Below are positions 24,840-36,844 of a DNA stretch of 64,000 nucleotides, piece by piece; within the stretch, counting starts at the first letter, position 1; each line of letters starts with the position of its first letter. Made by a program: the position numbers and the translations under genes. Below the pieces are notes generated by a model, which saw only the letters and a list, made by a program, of their open reading frames with translations, made no database searches and was not told where the DNA came from. The DNA comes from Austropuccinia psidii (lineage: Eukaryota > Basidiomycota > Pucciniomycetes > Pucciniales > Sphaerophragmiaceae), in contig JALGQZ010000013.1 of the NCBI GenBank assembly GCA_023105745.1, forward strand, positions 21,507,105 to 21,571,104, written 5' to 3'.

Positions 24840-26255
24840 TTTAGGTGTACATCATGTGATCAGTTTATATGTGGTTATTTGTTAAATCAAAGTTATTTCT
24901 ATGTTTAATTATTGATCTTATGTCATGAAATCTAACTGCACTTTATTACCAAATGGAAAATACAATGCTTAATTGTAATTGGGGCACCAACTTGCAATTT
25001 CAATTTTTTATGACATTTATTTGCAATTTAGGACAAAATTGAAAAATTGGGCAAGTTTTGTATCAAGATTTTATGTGAAGTCTGTTCAAAAATAAAATTT
25101 TATGACACCTTTTTTCCTTTTTTATGAAATGATATTTAATGTCATTTTATTGTGTTTTTTTTTTTTAATTTTTTCATCTTTTTCTATATGTTTTTTTTTA
25201 ATTTAATGGTTCATTTCCTTGTATTTTTGATTTTTGATTTTTCATTGTTAATTTTTAATTATTTTTTTTAAAGTTGATTTTTTTCTTTAATTTCTCTCAA
25301 TTTATTATTTTTTATTATTACTTTTCACCCCTCCCTCTAAAAAACAATTCACCATTTTTTTTAATTTTTTTTTTTTGATTTCAAATCTTAATTCTCAATT
25401 TATTTATTTTTATTTTTACTTTTCACCCCTCCCTCTAAAAAAAATTCACCAGTTTTTTTAAACTTCAGATACGTGATTTTTTCTTGTTTTTGTTTCACCA
25501 CTATAAATTTTTTCCAACCTGACTTTTTTTTCTATAGGTATTTTTTTAATTGATATTTTATTAATTTTTCCCCACCTCCAAAAACTCACCCACCCATCAC
25601 CATCCCCCCCAAAAAGGGAATCATCCATCACCAGCCACCTCCCCAACCCCCCCCACCCACCCTGGAACCTCCAAGGAGCCTATTTGGGAGGTTCCAGGGC
25701 CTAGGCACCTCAAAGCGCTCCAAATCAATTCGGAATTGATTCAGAAGGCCTCCTGAATTGATTCCAATTCAATTTGGAGTGTTTCTTTTTATTTTTCATG
25801 CTAATGGCCCCCAGAGGCCATTAACATGATTTTTTTTTTTTGGAATGATGAATTACTGATTTTTTTTTTTTTTGAATAATCATAATCTAATTGATGATTT
25901 TTTCTTCCTTTTTTACTATCATCATCATCATGAATCACTCATGATGGTTTTTCATTTTTTTAGAATTCTAATTTTTTTTACTCTTTTTTTTTATTCATAA
26001 TGATTACTGACCTTGTTATTTTTTTATAATCATCATCATCCATCACTCATTAATTTTTTTTGACTATTTTTCTTTCCAATCATAATAATGTTGAACTGAT
26101 GTTTTTTTTTTTGGATTATAATCATTACTGACCAATGATTGATTTTTTATTTTAATTTTTGTTTAAACTTTTCATTTATTTGTTCATATAGGGGAGGATC
26201 AATTCTAAGGGTTTCTTTTGCAATGTAATTTAATTTCACACCCCTTCCATCATCC
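24840..26255. other. T-rich intergenic stretch with tandem repeats inside the Harbinger-type element
   Basis: The plus strand is markedly T/C-rich from about 25100 to 26170. The block CTTTTCACCCCTCCCTCTA occurs at 25320 and again at 25419, a tandem duplication of about 98 bases. From 25900 to 26130 degenerate units containing ATCATCATC and TGAATCACTCAT alternate with T runs. It lies directly before the oxygenase gene, so it may hold that gene's promoter. No ORF is supported. Confidence 0.6.
25661..25828. repeat. Three consecutive hairpins between the SANT and oxygenase genes
   Basis: CCTGGAACCTCC (25661-25672) pairs with GGAGGTTCCAGG (25687-25698). CTCCAAAT (25718-25725) and the following ATTC-rich arm pair with an arm ending ATTTGGAG (25772-25779); the whole foldback is about 62 bases. 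CATGCTAATGGCC (25797-25809) pairs with GGCCATTAACATG (25816-25828) with one mismatch. The tract is richer in G and C than its flanks, which suggests an inserted foldback unit or selected RNA or DNA structure. Confidence 0.75.
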
Positions 26256-26259
26256 TTAA

Positions 26260-27574
26260 AATTCAAAAAAAATGTTCCTCCTCTCTCTCATTCTTCAAAT
26301 CATTTTGATGATGTCAGGGTTAGGACTAAACCAGACTCAGCACATCATCAGAATGATTTGAAAGATGATGAAGCTATTATTTCTCCTCTTTATGTCATGG
26401 TTAGGACTAAACCAAATATAGAACATCATGAGGATAATAATACCAAATCAAATCATAAAAGAAAGCTCACCCAAATCCAAAGACAACACATCCATGATTA
26501 AAAACAAACTATGTCTCACCTTGGCCATTCAAAAAAAGAATTTAAAAACTTTTCAACCATTTCAATTGACAAGAAATCTGCCAATGCCTCATGGTTAAAA
26601 CTTCCATCACTCAACACTCTCCCCCATTCTTATATCCTCATTGATAAAACAACAAAGCCCTTTTTTCCTGTAATCATATATGAAATAACCCCTTTTGATA
26701 ATTCTTCTGGACACTCTCAAATGCTGCAAAAACTCATCATGACATTAATGTCCTTATCTCAAAATCAAAAAGAAATTAAAACCAATAAGCAACTCCAAGG
26801 TGGCATTATGAAATGTATTGGGTTTTGTTCTGGTTCAGATTCTGGAAAATCTGCAGGTGTGTGATATTTTTGGCTCATTATTTTAATAATTACTAACTAA
26901 TTACAAAATTATTAGGTGTTTACTCCAGAAAACCGGGTTTAACTCCTCATCAGTTTGAAACAGATAATAATCAATGGATCAAGCTTCATCAATATGACAA
27001 ATTTGTTTACTCAAGAATCTCCCATTTTTCAAAATTAGCAGCAAATGAAAATAAATCATTAATGGAAGCAGCCAAATGACCCAGTTTAAGTCAACTTGAA
27101 TGGACTTCTGCCACTCCCAAGGAAGAATTCAAATCATTTATCAATGTCATTGTCACCCAAGATGTATTTTTCAATAAACCACACCAAGATTTGAATGATC
27201 TCAATGCCTGGACTTATGGTGTATTTTCTTTTGTATCAAAAAAAAGATTTCCATCCACTTCCAACTGTCTTCACCCCCTCTGGACATGGCTTGCACTTCC
27301 CCGAATTGAAAATGGAGATTGATTTTTCAAAAAACCTGGCATCATGGAGATTCTTTGGAAGACATCAACAATGGTTCATCATACAACAAAACCACATCCA
27401 GAAATTATCAATCATGACAAAATAACTCATTTTGGATTTTCTTTTCAAATAAACCATAAATTATTTCATGTAGGTGACAAATTCTTGAAAATTACACCCA
27501 CTGCAATTAATTCAAGAGTAAATGGGTACTGTGAAAGAAATGTGCAGGACCAAAAAAGAACTAACAATTATTAA
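26260..27574 (+). pseudogene. Tet/JBP-like 2-oxoglutarate/Fe(II) oxygenase (transposon cargo)
   Basis: The family oxidises 5-methylcytosine or thymine in DNA using 2-oxoglutarate, oxygen and Fe(II). Coding similarity begins near 26260 with a charged N-terminal part, passes a TAA at about 26499, and reopens at ATG 26511. A 59-nt intron (26857-26915) has a perfect TACTAAC branch site. The catalytic barrel follows: NKPHQD with the H-x-D pair (His 27182-27184, Asp 27188-27190), then AWTYGVF, HGLHFPELKMEIDFS in a shifted frame (about 27285-27330), ILWKTSTMVHHTTKP with the second metal His at 27377-27382, and THFGFSFQIN, where the family usually has Arg in place of the His after Thr. Damage: TGA at 27077-27079, a frameshift at the A run near 27238-27246 and another near 27330. 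The calling motifs are strong; activity of this copy is excluded. Confidence 0.8.
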
Positions 27575-27698
27575 TTGTAAATAGTTTTATTTTATGAATA
27601 ACATCTCCACTCCGTTGTATGCCATTAAATTAAGTACATAAATCAATGGTCCTGATGAAATTTACAATTGACTATTTTTCCATGCCAAAGTGATTGGT

Positions 27699-28942
27699 TT
27701 AATTTTTTTCACACATATTTACCACATCTTCCCCAATTTTGTTGTTGGCCAGATTTTCTGCATTTGGTGGATCATTGTCTTCATCTAAAGCAAACCATTC
27801 ATCACCAATTTGTGCTAAAATATTATGTAAAATCATGCAAGGCACAACCCAACTAACAAAATATTCAATTTTATGATTATCCCTCATTTTATTTTGCATT
27901 TCCCTTAGAGAAAACCACCTCCCCTTCAAAATTCCAATTGCATTCTTGATTCTGACCCTTTATCTTTCTAGACAGTAATTGAAAGAAAGGTTGTCTTCAT
28001 TCTGTGCTACAACTCCCTTATATGCTGGAACAACCCAAGGAGAGCTTGCATATGCCAAATCTGCAAGTAAGTACTGATCCTTTTGATAAAACTCTTGAGG
28101 TGTTTGTGCTATTTTCATATGTTTATAGACATTCAAATCATGAAGTGATCCAGTACAACCAACATGTAGAGCAGTGAACTGTTTGTTTATATTGCAAACC
28201 ACTTGTATTGACATAGAATACCTTATATGTAAACCATCAGTAAGATTGAAATAAAGAATAAAGATTCAACAGCTTACCTTTTTTTGCAATCAAAATAGGC
28301 TTCACCATCATTGGGAGGACGTTGTGATAATAGCATGAGACTCCCATCAATAAACTCAATGCACCCAGGGAAGCCTTCTGCTTGCATTACTTGAGACATC
28401 TATCTTCATTGTTCTATTGTTGGCCACACAATCACTTTGTGCTTCAACTTCATTAATATATGGATGACTCTTTGAGTGTACAACACAATAGCCCCATGGC
28501 TAATTCCAAACAACATTCCAATCTTTCCCAAAGCGGCCCCATTGCCATTTGATCCTAGCCTTGATAATGCCATAGCCAATTGGATGGCAGGATTGTGTTG
28601 TTTGTTTTATGATGAGTTTTGAAAGGTTTCATCAGCTTGAATTTTTGCAACCAATTTTTTAAATGATTCATGTGTGGTCCTACATAGTTGTCAAAGCTTT
28701 TCAGATGATAATTTTTGTAAATCATTCATTGTATACATGTAATGTGATGGATATCTTCTACAAGGATTGATGTATCTTTGTGAGGTTATCATATCTAATA
28801 CAATTATATCTTCCTGGATATCAGAATCACTATCAGAGTTGAATGCATTGATGAGCTGCAGTGAGTTTAAGGTCTGAAGTAAAGGTAGCCTTTGCAATGC
28901 CTTGGGCATGGTAAATGAAGAAAAGGTCTGTATTAAATGCAA
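27699..28942 (-). pseudogene. PIF/Harbinger DDE transposase, inactivated
   Basis: The enzyme would cut and join the element ends. On the minus strand the N-terminal helical part starts near 28942. A helix-turn-helix-like segment (LGKIGMLFGISHGAIVLYTQ, about 28480-28545) follows. The first catalytic Asp lies in GCIEFIDGSLM (Asp at 28346-28348). A 56-nt intron at 28222-28277 joins DCKKR to YSMSIQVVCN. The second Asp is in LLADLAYAS (28059-28061). The block RVRIKNAIGILKGRW has Lys at 27945-27947 where the family has the catalytic Glu. In-frame stops include TAA at 27960-27962 and others in 28385-28420 and 28600-28690. The gene is antisense and convergent to the oxygenase gene, 125 bases apart. 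Confidence 0.85.
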
Positions 28943-29208
28943 TTTAAAATCAAATACTTTAATAAATTATGGGTGTATTCAGATTTTATGCAAGAGAAGT
29001 AAAGCTATATGCAATTTAACATGCCCTTACTGAGTTGTGTGTTTCAAACATGTGCCTTTATGGGAAGCTAAAGGTGGGATTTTGGTATTTAAACATGGGA
29101 TTTGGTACCAAAAAACCTGGGTTTTTGTACCTTAAAATACCACACCTCTTGAGGTGTGGGATTTCTGAAATCCCAAAAAATCAATGCGGCATTTTGGCAA
29201 AACAAACT

Positions 29209-29249
29209 TGGGATTTTGAGTGTGGGATTTGGTAAATTTGACCCTCTCC
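29209..29249 (-). repeat. Right terminal inverted repeat of the Harbinger-type element
   Basis: Reverse-complemented it begins GGAGAGGGTCAAATTTACC followed by AAATCCCACA, matching the left end. Inside it, at about 29140-29180, a further inverted repeat (CCACACCTC facing GAGGTGTGG) and several GGGATTT units form a structured subterminal region. Confidence 0.75.
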
Positions 29250-29250
29250 T

Positions 29251-32200
29251 ATTGTTAATTGTTAATTAAAATTTTCAGAAATTTAATTTAAATATTATTA
29301 GGAAATTTTCAGAATTATGCTATTAAATCCTACTTTTTTTTAAAAAAAAAAGGTCTATTTCAATGGAAAAGTTCTTATAAATTAATTAATTGAAAATTTA
29401 GGTTTTCTTATTGAATAATGACATAAAAATTCCTTACTAATCAAGTTTTGATCAATATTTAAACCTTTGAAAGATCATATTTATCAAAATTATGGTATTT
29501 AAATGAATTATTACATAATATTATTTTACATATTATTTGTAATATTGATGATATTTCAATATAATTCTTATTTTATTATTAATTTGAAATGGAATATACA
29601 TTAGTATTATAGCTCAAATTCATAATAGAATTATTAATCAGATATTATTTTGAAAATTATTTCATTATTTAAAATATATGGCTATAGCTTTAACTAAATG
29701 GTTCAAGAATTTGAAGAAGTTTTTAATTATTACTTAGCCATAATAATTAATTGAAATAATTATTTATTATTCTAAAAAACTTAAATTTGACTTTTTTAAT
29801 ATTAGTTTAGCCAATATTTCAAGCCTCTTCAATATAAAAAGATATTATTTTACTAATTTTTCACCTAGAAATGGAATAGTCTTAGTTATTTAATAAACAA
29901 GGAATATCTATTTTTGTATTATAAAATTTCTTTAACCATGCTTAATAATTAAAAAGTTATCTTTTCATGAAATATACTCATAAAACTTTTTTATTATAAG
30001 ACTATCTATAAGTCTCTTTTTTAGATAAAAAGTTTAAAAACTATAATATTTTTTTTTATCAATTATTTTTTGGAATAAATTATATCAATTTTGAAAAATT
30101 GAATAGCTAAAATCAAGTTATTAAATTAATCATAATCAATTTATTTCCTATTCTTATATATAATTGACCTTTAAATAGCATGACTTATCCTAAGGTTCTA
30201 TCATGGCCTGGTCATGAAGCCCAGATCCATGAATTATAACATTTGAAAAAGGATATACTAAGTTATTAATTCAAGTTTTTTTCAAATATATATCTTTTGA
30301 GCTTTACTTATTGCTAAAATTAATCATAGGATTAATTGAATTAAAAAAATATGCCAGTTATACTTATAACCAGATCTTGAAGCTTTGGAAATTTTAATCT
30401 AAACAGTTAAAAAATCAATTTTTTCTGAAAAAAAAAAAAAATTTTACAAATACAAATAAATATTTTATTGATCAATTTGAATAAAATTGAATGCTCTTAA
30501 GGAAAGCTAAGATTAATAATGATAGATGAGAAAAATAATCCTCTCAAATTGATATATATATTTATTCATTTAAACTATATTTTTATATAATAATATTCCA
30601 AGAATTAATCTAATATTATAGCACCCAAAAAAGAAATACTTTATTGAATCAGGATACAGAAACTCCCTTTATAATAATAACCAAAAATTAACATGATATA
30701 ATATAAAGGAATATTTCCCCTTTTCTAAATCTTAGACTTATTTTATCTCATAAGCCTTATTATTCATTTATTGCTAAATTTTTTAAAAATGAAATTAATT
30801 AAAGTAAGAAATTTCTATGTTTTTGAGTTTTCTGAAAAGTATGAAATCAAATCACTAATTTACCTCTCTATTTACTTTTATTGAGATTCTAACATATCCG
30901 TAAGTAACACTGAATAAAGCTAAACTTATGTTTATTTTTTGTTCTTTCTTGGTTATTTTATCATAAAGTACAATTACAATATAAGAGAACAAATTTCTCT
31001 ATATATTTTTCCTATAAATACTCCAATTAAAATAATTTTAAGGGGAAAAATAATCATATGTCAATTGTACCAGTTGTGTTTCATTTTATGGAATAAAATT
31101 TTGGATTTTTCACAGAAAAAGGAAGTTTTATGGTTTTTAATTAAATGAAAAATCCCGAGAAAAACAAAATAAAATTAACTTATTGAAAATTTATTTTTTA
31201 TTTTAATCTAAAGTATAAAGTTCTTGATAATAATAATTGATAATTTTAAATTTAATTTTTTTTTTTAACCAAATTGATTAGATATTTATTCATAAATTAG
31301 AAAAAGCTGAAAATTTTTCTTATCTAATTAATTAAACTTAAAATATTTAAGTCAAACGCTTTTTTTAGGTTTACTACTTTTTTTTCCCTAAAAAATATCA
31401 ATCATATTCTTCAAGCTTAAAAATGATAGTCTTGGTATTCATTTTATCAATCAAGACTAAACTAAAGGAAAATATTTTATATTTTTAACTTAAATATTAT
31501 AATTCAATAATCAATTTATATTTTGAAAAATAAAATGAATTAAATGAAATATATAAGTGGGTTTTGTTGTAACTTATTTTTCTCAATAAAGAACAACTTC
31601 GTTTAAATTTTTATCACGTGAATAAATCAAATAATGGATTATTAAAGAAAATTAGAATTATTCCTCATCTTTTTATATCCTCATTTTATTAAAACAAATA
31701 AGGTACTATCCTCAAACTTTTCTATTTTAACCATAAAATGTATCAATTTTCGCATGCAATATTTTTCTATTTTGAAGAAAATTAAAAAGAAACAAATATT
31801 TGAATATGTTGCAATTGTTTTTATAGATTTATTATCATTATTAAATATTTTTTTTGGAAATAAAATTGATATATAGAAGATAAATATATAAAGATAAAGT
31901 ATGATTTAAATTTTTCATAATGAAGAAGAAGTTTAACATAAAAAAAACTGAAACATAAGTATCTCTTGGTCAATAAAGTACATTTTTTTTTGTGAAATCA
32001 ATTAAAGGTGAATTTTTGAAGCCATAGGTATATTTTCATAGTAGAATTAAACTTTAAGTTTCAAGAAAACATTGGAATAATTGAATAAAAAACAGGCAAA
32101 AAAATTTCCATGGTCATTCTGGGTGTGTTTTATCTATTAATACAGATTCTATGATATTCATTTTAATAAAATTGGTAAAAAAACTTTATTTATGAAGAGT

Positions 32201-35200
32201 TTTTCTAAAAATAAAAGTACTAATAATTTAAGTAGCTTCACCATTAAATCAATAATATATGATAGTCAATGTTTTACTCTTTTTTGGATCCGAATTTTAT
32301 TTACTTTGATCATTTATTAGGGCTTCAAGACCCAAATATGTACAAAGATGTTTGACTAATTGATCCATATTCAATGAGGGGTCAATTTAATAATTAATTA
32401 AACTCATAGTAAATCAATTTAGTAATTAGTAATTTATATATCTTTCATATCAAATACTTACAATTATCCTTTGTACCCTAGAGCTACTTACATATTGAAA
32501 AGGGGATTAATGATAATAGGGAGAACTCTAGAATAATTCTCATGAGAAATTCATTTATTACCTCACCACTTCATGAATACCTTTCAAAAATATTTTCCTT
32601 TACCCTTGTAATAACATTATTACGTACTCAAGACACTGTTACACTTTCATGAATGATCTGCCTTATCTTATGACGAATCTTTATATTTACAAATCAAATG
32701 AATTTTTTTTGGAGGTGATTGATAATATCAGGATTTCCATTTAAATAGAATAAAATGTGGCTTTTGGTAGAACTTTAACTTATGTAAAGTATCAAGACTC
32801 ATTTTTCTTTAACAAAGTATATCATATTCAAATTTTAGTAAATATGAAGAGTATGTAATATAAAGAAATACTTCATAATACAAAATTCAAAAAATGATTC
32901 AATCTTTAACTTTATTTCTTGAAATGATGAATATTTATTTATTTTCAGAATAAAGTTTTTTTTTTTGAATTTACTGAGATTCATACATAATTTCATTTGA
33001 TTATTTCTATATGCAATTTTTTTTAGGTTCTCATTATTTGGGTTCATTTTGAGAGATTTGTCAAAAAAGTTTAATTTTGGGTGATTAATTACTCACATAA
33101 AGAAAAGTAAAATTGTAAAAAAGATTAAATTTCAGAAAAAACTACATATAAGTACCAAAATATATAATATCAACTTACAGAGAATTATATTAGAAATGAG
33201 CTCAACATATAATTAGCCACATATCCAAAGAAGGCAGACTAATAATAATAAAAACCTCTGTTTTAATAAGAGAATTGATGAAGGTATGAATCCCTTTAGA
33301 AAAAATTCCTCTTGATTATTTTGAATTTTTCATTTATGAAGTGATATTTTGAGATTATATATTGCTGTAAAATGGATTTCATAAGTCTAAACTTGAGTAA
33401 AAGGAATATCATATCACTACTCTTTAACTGTAATTTTTTTACTTATTTTGAATAACTAGTATTTAACATCTCAAATATTTGATACCTACCTTCCTTCATT
33501 ACTCTATACTCAAAAAACTATCATAAATTTAAGTCTCTATATTCAATTATCATTGAAAATTTTGAATTATATGATTAATGAAAATGACCAGCAGTTTACA
33601 TCAGTGATAATTATGTTTTCAGAAAAATTTAAGAATGAAGCTTTTTCTAAAAACTAGTTAAAATTTGAGATTATTCAATTAATACTTGAATAAAATGAAT
33701 TTTGGATAAATATTCTATTTCAATCAATATTCTAATTCATGTATTCAAAAATCAATGATTACAGCCATTTTATAATCAATAAATAATGCATAATTATTAA
33801 TTATTCAGTAACTATTCCCCTAAAAAGGAAGCACCCAAATTCTTTGTATCATTTTATTTATTAAATATCCATTTGTGTGACTAAATCTCAATTATCAAAA
33901 GAAATACCTGTAAAGGTTATAAGTTGATACAGCTCTTATCAAAAGATCTGATTAATGTGCTTAAAAACCTCCTGTATTCAAAATGGATACAAAGGGGAAC
34001 TTCTCTTTGTGGATTTTTAAGACCATTTAATTTCTATATTGGATTATTTGAATCAATAATTAAATTTTTAACTTCAAATTTCAAAACATCAATTCTAAAA
34101 TTCCTTGAGAAATTACTTGAACAAAATGCCATTTTTATAAATCAAAATAAAATGAAAATATGGTCCTTCTTGAGTAAAAATCTAACAATTATTGATATTT
34201 ATCTTCGAAAATACTTTTAATTTAGCTTTTTGAACTCTTTTTGAGATTTTGGATCAAAAAATTCTCATAAAAATAATTTATAAAGCCAATTTCTCTACAG
34301 TAAGTCTTCTTATTTACATTCAAAGGAAATAAATTAAATTTCGTTTTTTGAAGGGGAATAAACAATTTCTTCACATTTGAATAATATTTCATGGAAAGTT
34401 AAGATCTCCTTTATTCCAAATATATCACAAGGAATTATTTCCAGGTGGTTTCCATGATTAAAAATTTTATTTTAAAGAATTATCTTAAGTAGATATTGAT
34501 TATAACAATAAATCAAGGCCGGAAGCTTTGATAGTCCTATATTTGACCCCTTTAATCAAGGGTTCATATTTTTATCCACTTTTTTTGGAAAGCTGAATGT
34601 ACCAAAATTAATTTGTAAAAAGATGAAATTATATTCAATTTTTGTCTTGAGTTACTCTTGAATTCCAAAATTTTAATTTAAGAACTATATGAAAAAGCAA
34701 ATTTTTTGTTAGATTATGAGGAAATTCAATATTTTTGGTCCTGGTATTAGATTAAGAAAATGAATCTAAGGGTTTATTTTAAAAAAATTACTCAATGATT
34801 GATGATTATTAACAAATATTTAAGAAGAGTCAATTTTAAAATTCATAATTTCATATATCCAAAGCTTATTTTTCAGATATTGATTTTTATCCTAGATATT
34901 CTCTCTGTAAACTTCCTTCCTTAAAAATGAAATCATTTCAAATTTCCTAATCTAAGACCTTTTCTTTAATTCTGTAACTTCCTATTCGTAATAATACGAA
35001 GAAGCTATATAACATATTTCTTGAATAATTGGAGAAAAGTTATAGGCTTTATTGTTCTCAATCAAAATTCTATTAATAAAAAATATTCTCCATAAGCTCA
35101 TAATAATATTCAGCCCTATAAAAATGAATTACTATGAAATTTAATTTGTTACTTAATACTAAAATTTCAGCAAATCAAATTGACTTTAAGAATAATTTTG

Positions 35201-36240
35201 TAGACTTCCTTCTTTCTCCGAAAAAAACTCAGATTAACTTTCTTTGTAATTTGAAACTATGTTGATTGGGAATTCCAAAGATTTAGTATATTCCATAAAA
35301 CTAGTAATAAACAAAATATTATTAATGACTATACAGTTTATAGTTAATTCCAACTTAATAAGTTTATTTTCAATTAGTTTATTTCATTAAGTTAGCTAAA
35401 AAAATGCAAAGTAAATACAAATTTTCTGGAAATTAAGAAGAATCCACTTCAATTAAATACTACATACCACTGATTTTTGAATTAATTGAATACTTTGGAG
35501 AACTAGTTCTCTTTTTCCTTATTCACCTTCAAGCTGACCAGCTCATTCCTGAGGTCATTCTTTCTAAAGAAATTAAATATAATCGAGTATCCCAAAAAAA
35601 AAAATTGAATCCTTCTTTTGCTATCAATATAAGGTTAGTTTTATATTCCCATAGTTTGGTTTTCACAGATAATTTCCTAAAAAAATCAATCTCATATATG
35701 TTTTAAAGATCTTCAATAGAGATCATATAATAGGCTTTCATTGAGAGATAAGGGGCTAAAATTTGATCTTATGACTCACTATTGGAATATCTCAAATATT
35801 GAGCACTTGATAAAAATTAAATATGATAATAAACTACTTGAAGAAACTTAGTTGAAAATAAGAAAAGATATCAGCAAAAGGCATATGATAAATATTCAGA
35901 AAGTAAACTGAAATCTAATTAATTATTTTTTGAATATTGATGTTTAAAAGATTAGAAATAAGTCTTTTCAATCATTATTAAAAATTATGAGTGACTTTCC
36001 AATCATTGGTTTGTCCAGAAAGAGTATGGACTCATAGTGGGCTAAGGAAAAGCAGAGACCGGAAACAACAGCACAATAATAGTTGATGACAAGATCTTGA
36101 AGCTTTATTGGTCAGTTCAATGCGTTATTTCATTAATCATAAGAATATAAAGCAATCTATCAGCTAATATTGAGTTATTCATCAATTGCATCAGTTGATA
36201 TGTCACAAGTGTCAATGGAAAGTGGCAAATTTCTGGCATG
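29251..36240. other. Long AT-rich spacer, no supported gene
   Basis: About 7 kb of A/T-rich sequence. The only ORF worth noting is 33924-34220 (98 codons, Phe/Ile/Leu/Lys-rich), followed by patches to about 34600 that read a little like protein. I cannot assign it and would not call it a gene. GC content and CpG rise again from about 36000 towards the fibrillarin locus. Confidence 0.6.
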
Positions 36241-36500
36241 TTAATACTCCTTAGTGTTTGAAGCAGCTATAGAAATGAAGGCTCACAAAAAAATATTCAA
36301 AAAGAAAAAAAAACATGATATAGAAAGCAAGTCACCCTTAAGTCCCTCCAAAAATCACTTTACTAATATTTCTGACATCTCCAGAGGGGACTTAAGCAAT
36401 CTTCGGAATCGATGTTCCAAGTATGAGCCATTCTGCATGAACTTCATGAAGTACGCTGGGTAGAAATTTAAACACATCGTGATAACCGGAAATCCATATT
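36241..36500. other. Transitional region upstream of fibrillarin with a short ORF
   Basis: A 69-codon plus-strand ORF (36254-36463) with a Lys-rich start and the end CSKYEPFCMNFMKYAG is present, with composition nearer to host genes than to spacer. I do not recognise it. It could be a last exon of an unresolved gene or chance. Confidence 0.25.
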
Positions 36501-36521
36501 ATCTATTGAAAGGTCTAAAAA

Positions 36522-36821
36522 TCAAATCCCATCATCATCATTGAAGACGAGGCTCGAATGTGTGCTAGATTCTGTCCTCCGAACAATTTGAAGAGTATCG
36601 CTGCAAGCCTCGACCACCGCAGCTCGCAGCATCTCCGCATACAAGCATATCACGCTGGTCACTCCGAAACCACAAGTCGACAGTTTTGACCTAACCTCGC
36701 CGGATTTGATAAAAGTAAGCCAAAAATTTCTGAGACCCTGCCTACGGTTGCGCTGCACCCCGACCTCAATTGGTACCCTCAACTCATAAGGCTCCTCTCT
36801 TTTCGATATCAAACTAGAACT
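36522..36821 (-). CDS. Possible exon of a divergent gene, weak Alba-like resemblance
   Basis: A minus-strand frame of about 99 codons with host-like composition and many CpGs lies head-to-head with fibrillarin. It has no ATG: the frame begins at TTG after a TAA, so an upstream exon or different start would be needed. The stretch [20 protein letters not shown] loosely fits the Gly-x-x-[hydrophobic]...Ala-Glu-[Ile/Met]-Leu-[Lys/Arg] pattern of Alba-type nucleic-acid-binding proteins, and the preceding Arg/Asn-rich part fits the start of that fold less well. The resemblance is by eye and weak. It may equally be 5' flanking DNA of fibrillarin. Confidence 0.3.
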   Translation of the reverse strand, partial: SSSLISKREEPYELRVPIEVGVQRNRRQGLRNFWLTFIKSGEVRSKLSTCGFGVTSVICLYAEMLRAAVVEACSDTLQIVRRTESSTHSSLVFNDDDGI

Positions 36822-36844
36822 CAAGCGTTAAATACCTAGCAAGA

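Larger units (their letters stand above)
23322..29250. mobile_element. PIF/Harbinger-type transposon carrying a Tet/JBP-like oxygenase gene
   Basis: Terminal inverted repeats bracket about 5.9 kb. The left end reads GGGGGTGTCAAAGTCACC and then AAATCCCAC. The right end, reverse-complemented, reads GGAGAGGGTCAAATTTACC and then AAATCCCAC. Inside are a plus-strand Myb/SANT-like accessory gene (23602-24836), a long T-rich intergenic stretch, a plus-strand Tet-like 2-oxoglutarate/Fe(II) oxygenase gene (26260-27574) and a minus-strand DDE transposase (27699-28942). A SANT protein plus a DDE transposase is the known PIF/Harbinger two-gene set; the oxygenase is extra. All three genes are broken. Bases flanking the ends are TTA on the left and TAT on the right, so a clean 3-bp target duplication is not visible. 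Confidence 0.8.

Noticed and set aside
33924..34220. 98-codon ORF, Phe/Ile/Lys-rich
   Set aside because: The composition mirrors the AT-rich spacer and no motif could be seen; a decayed reverse transcriptase was considered but no catalytic block was found.
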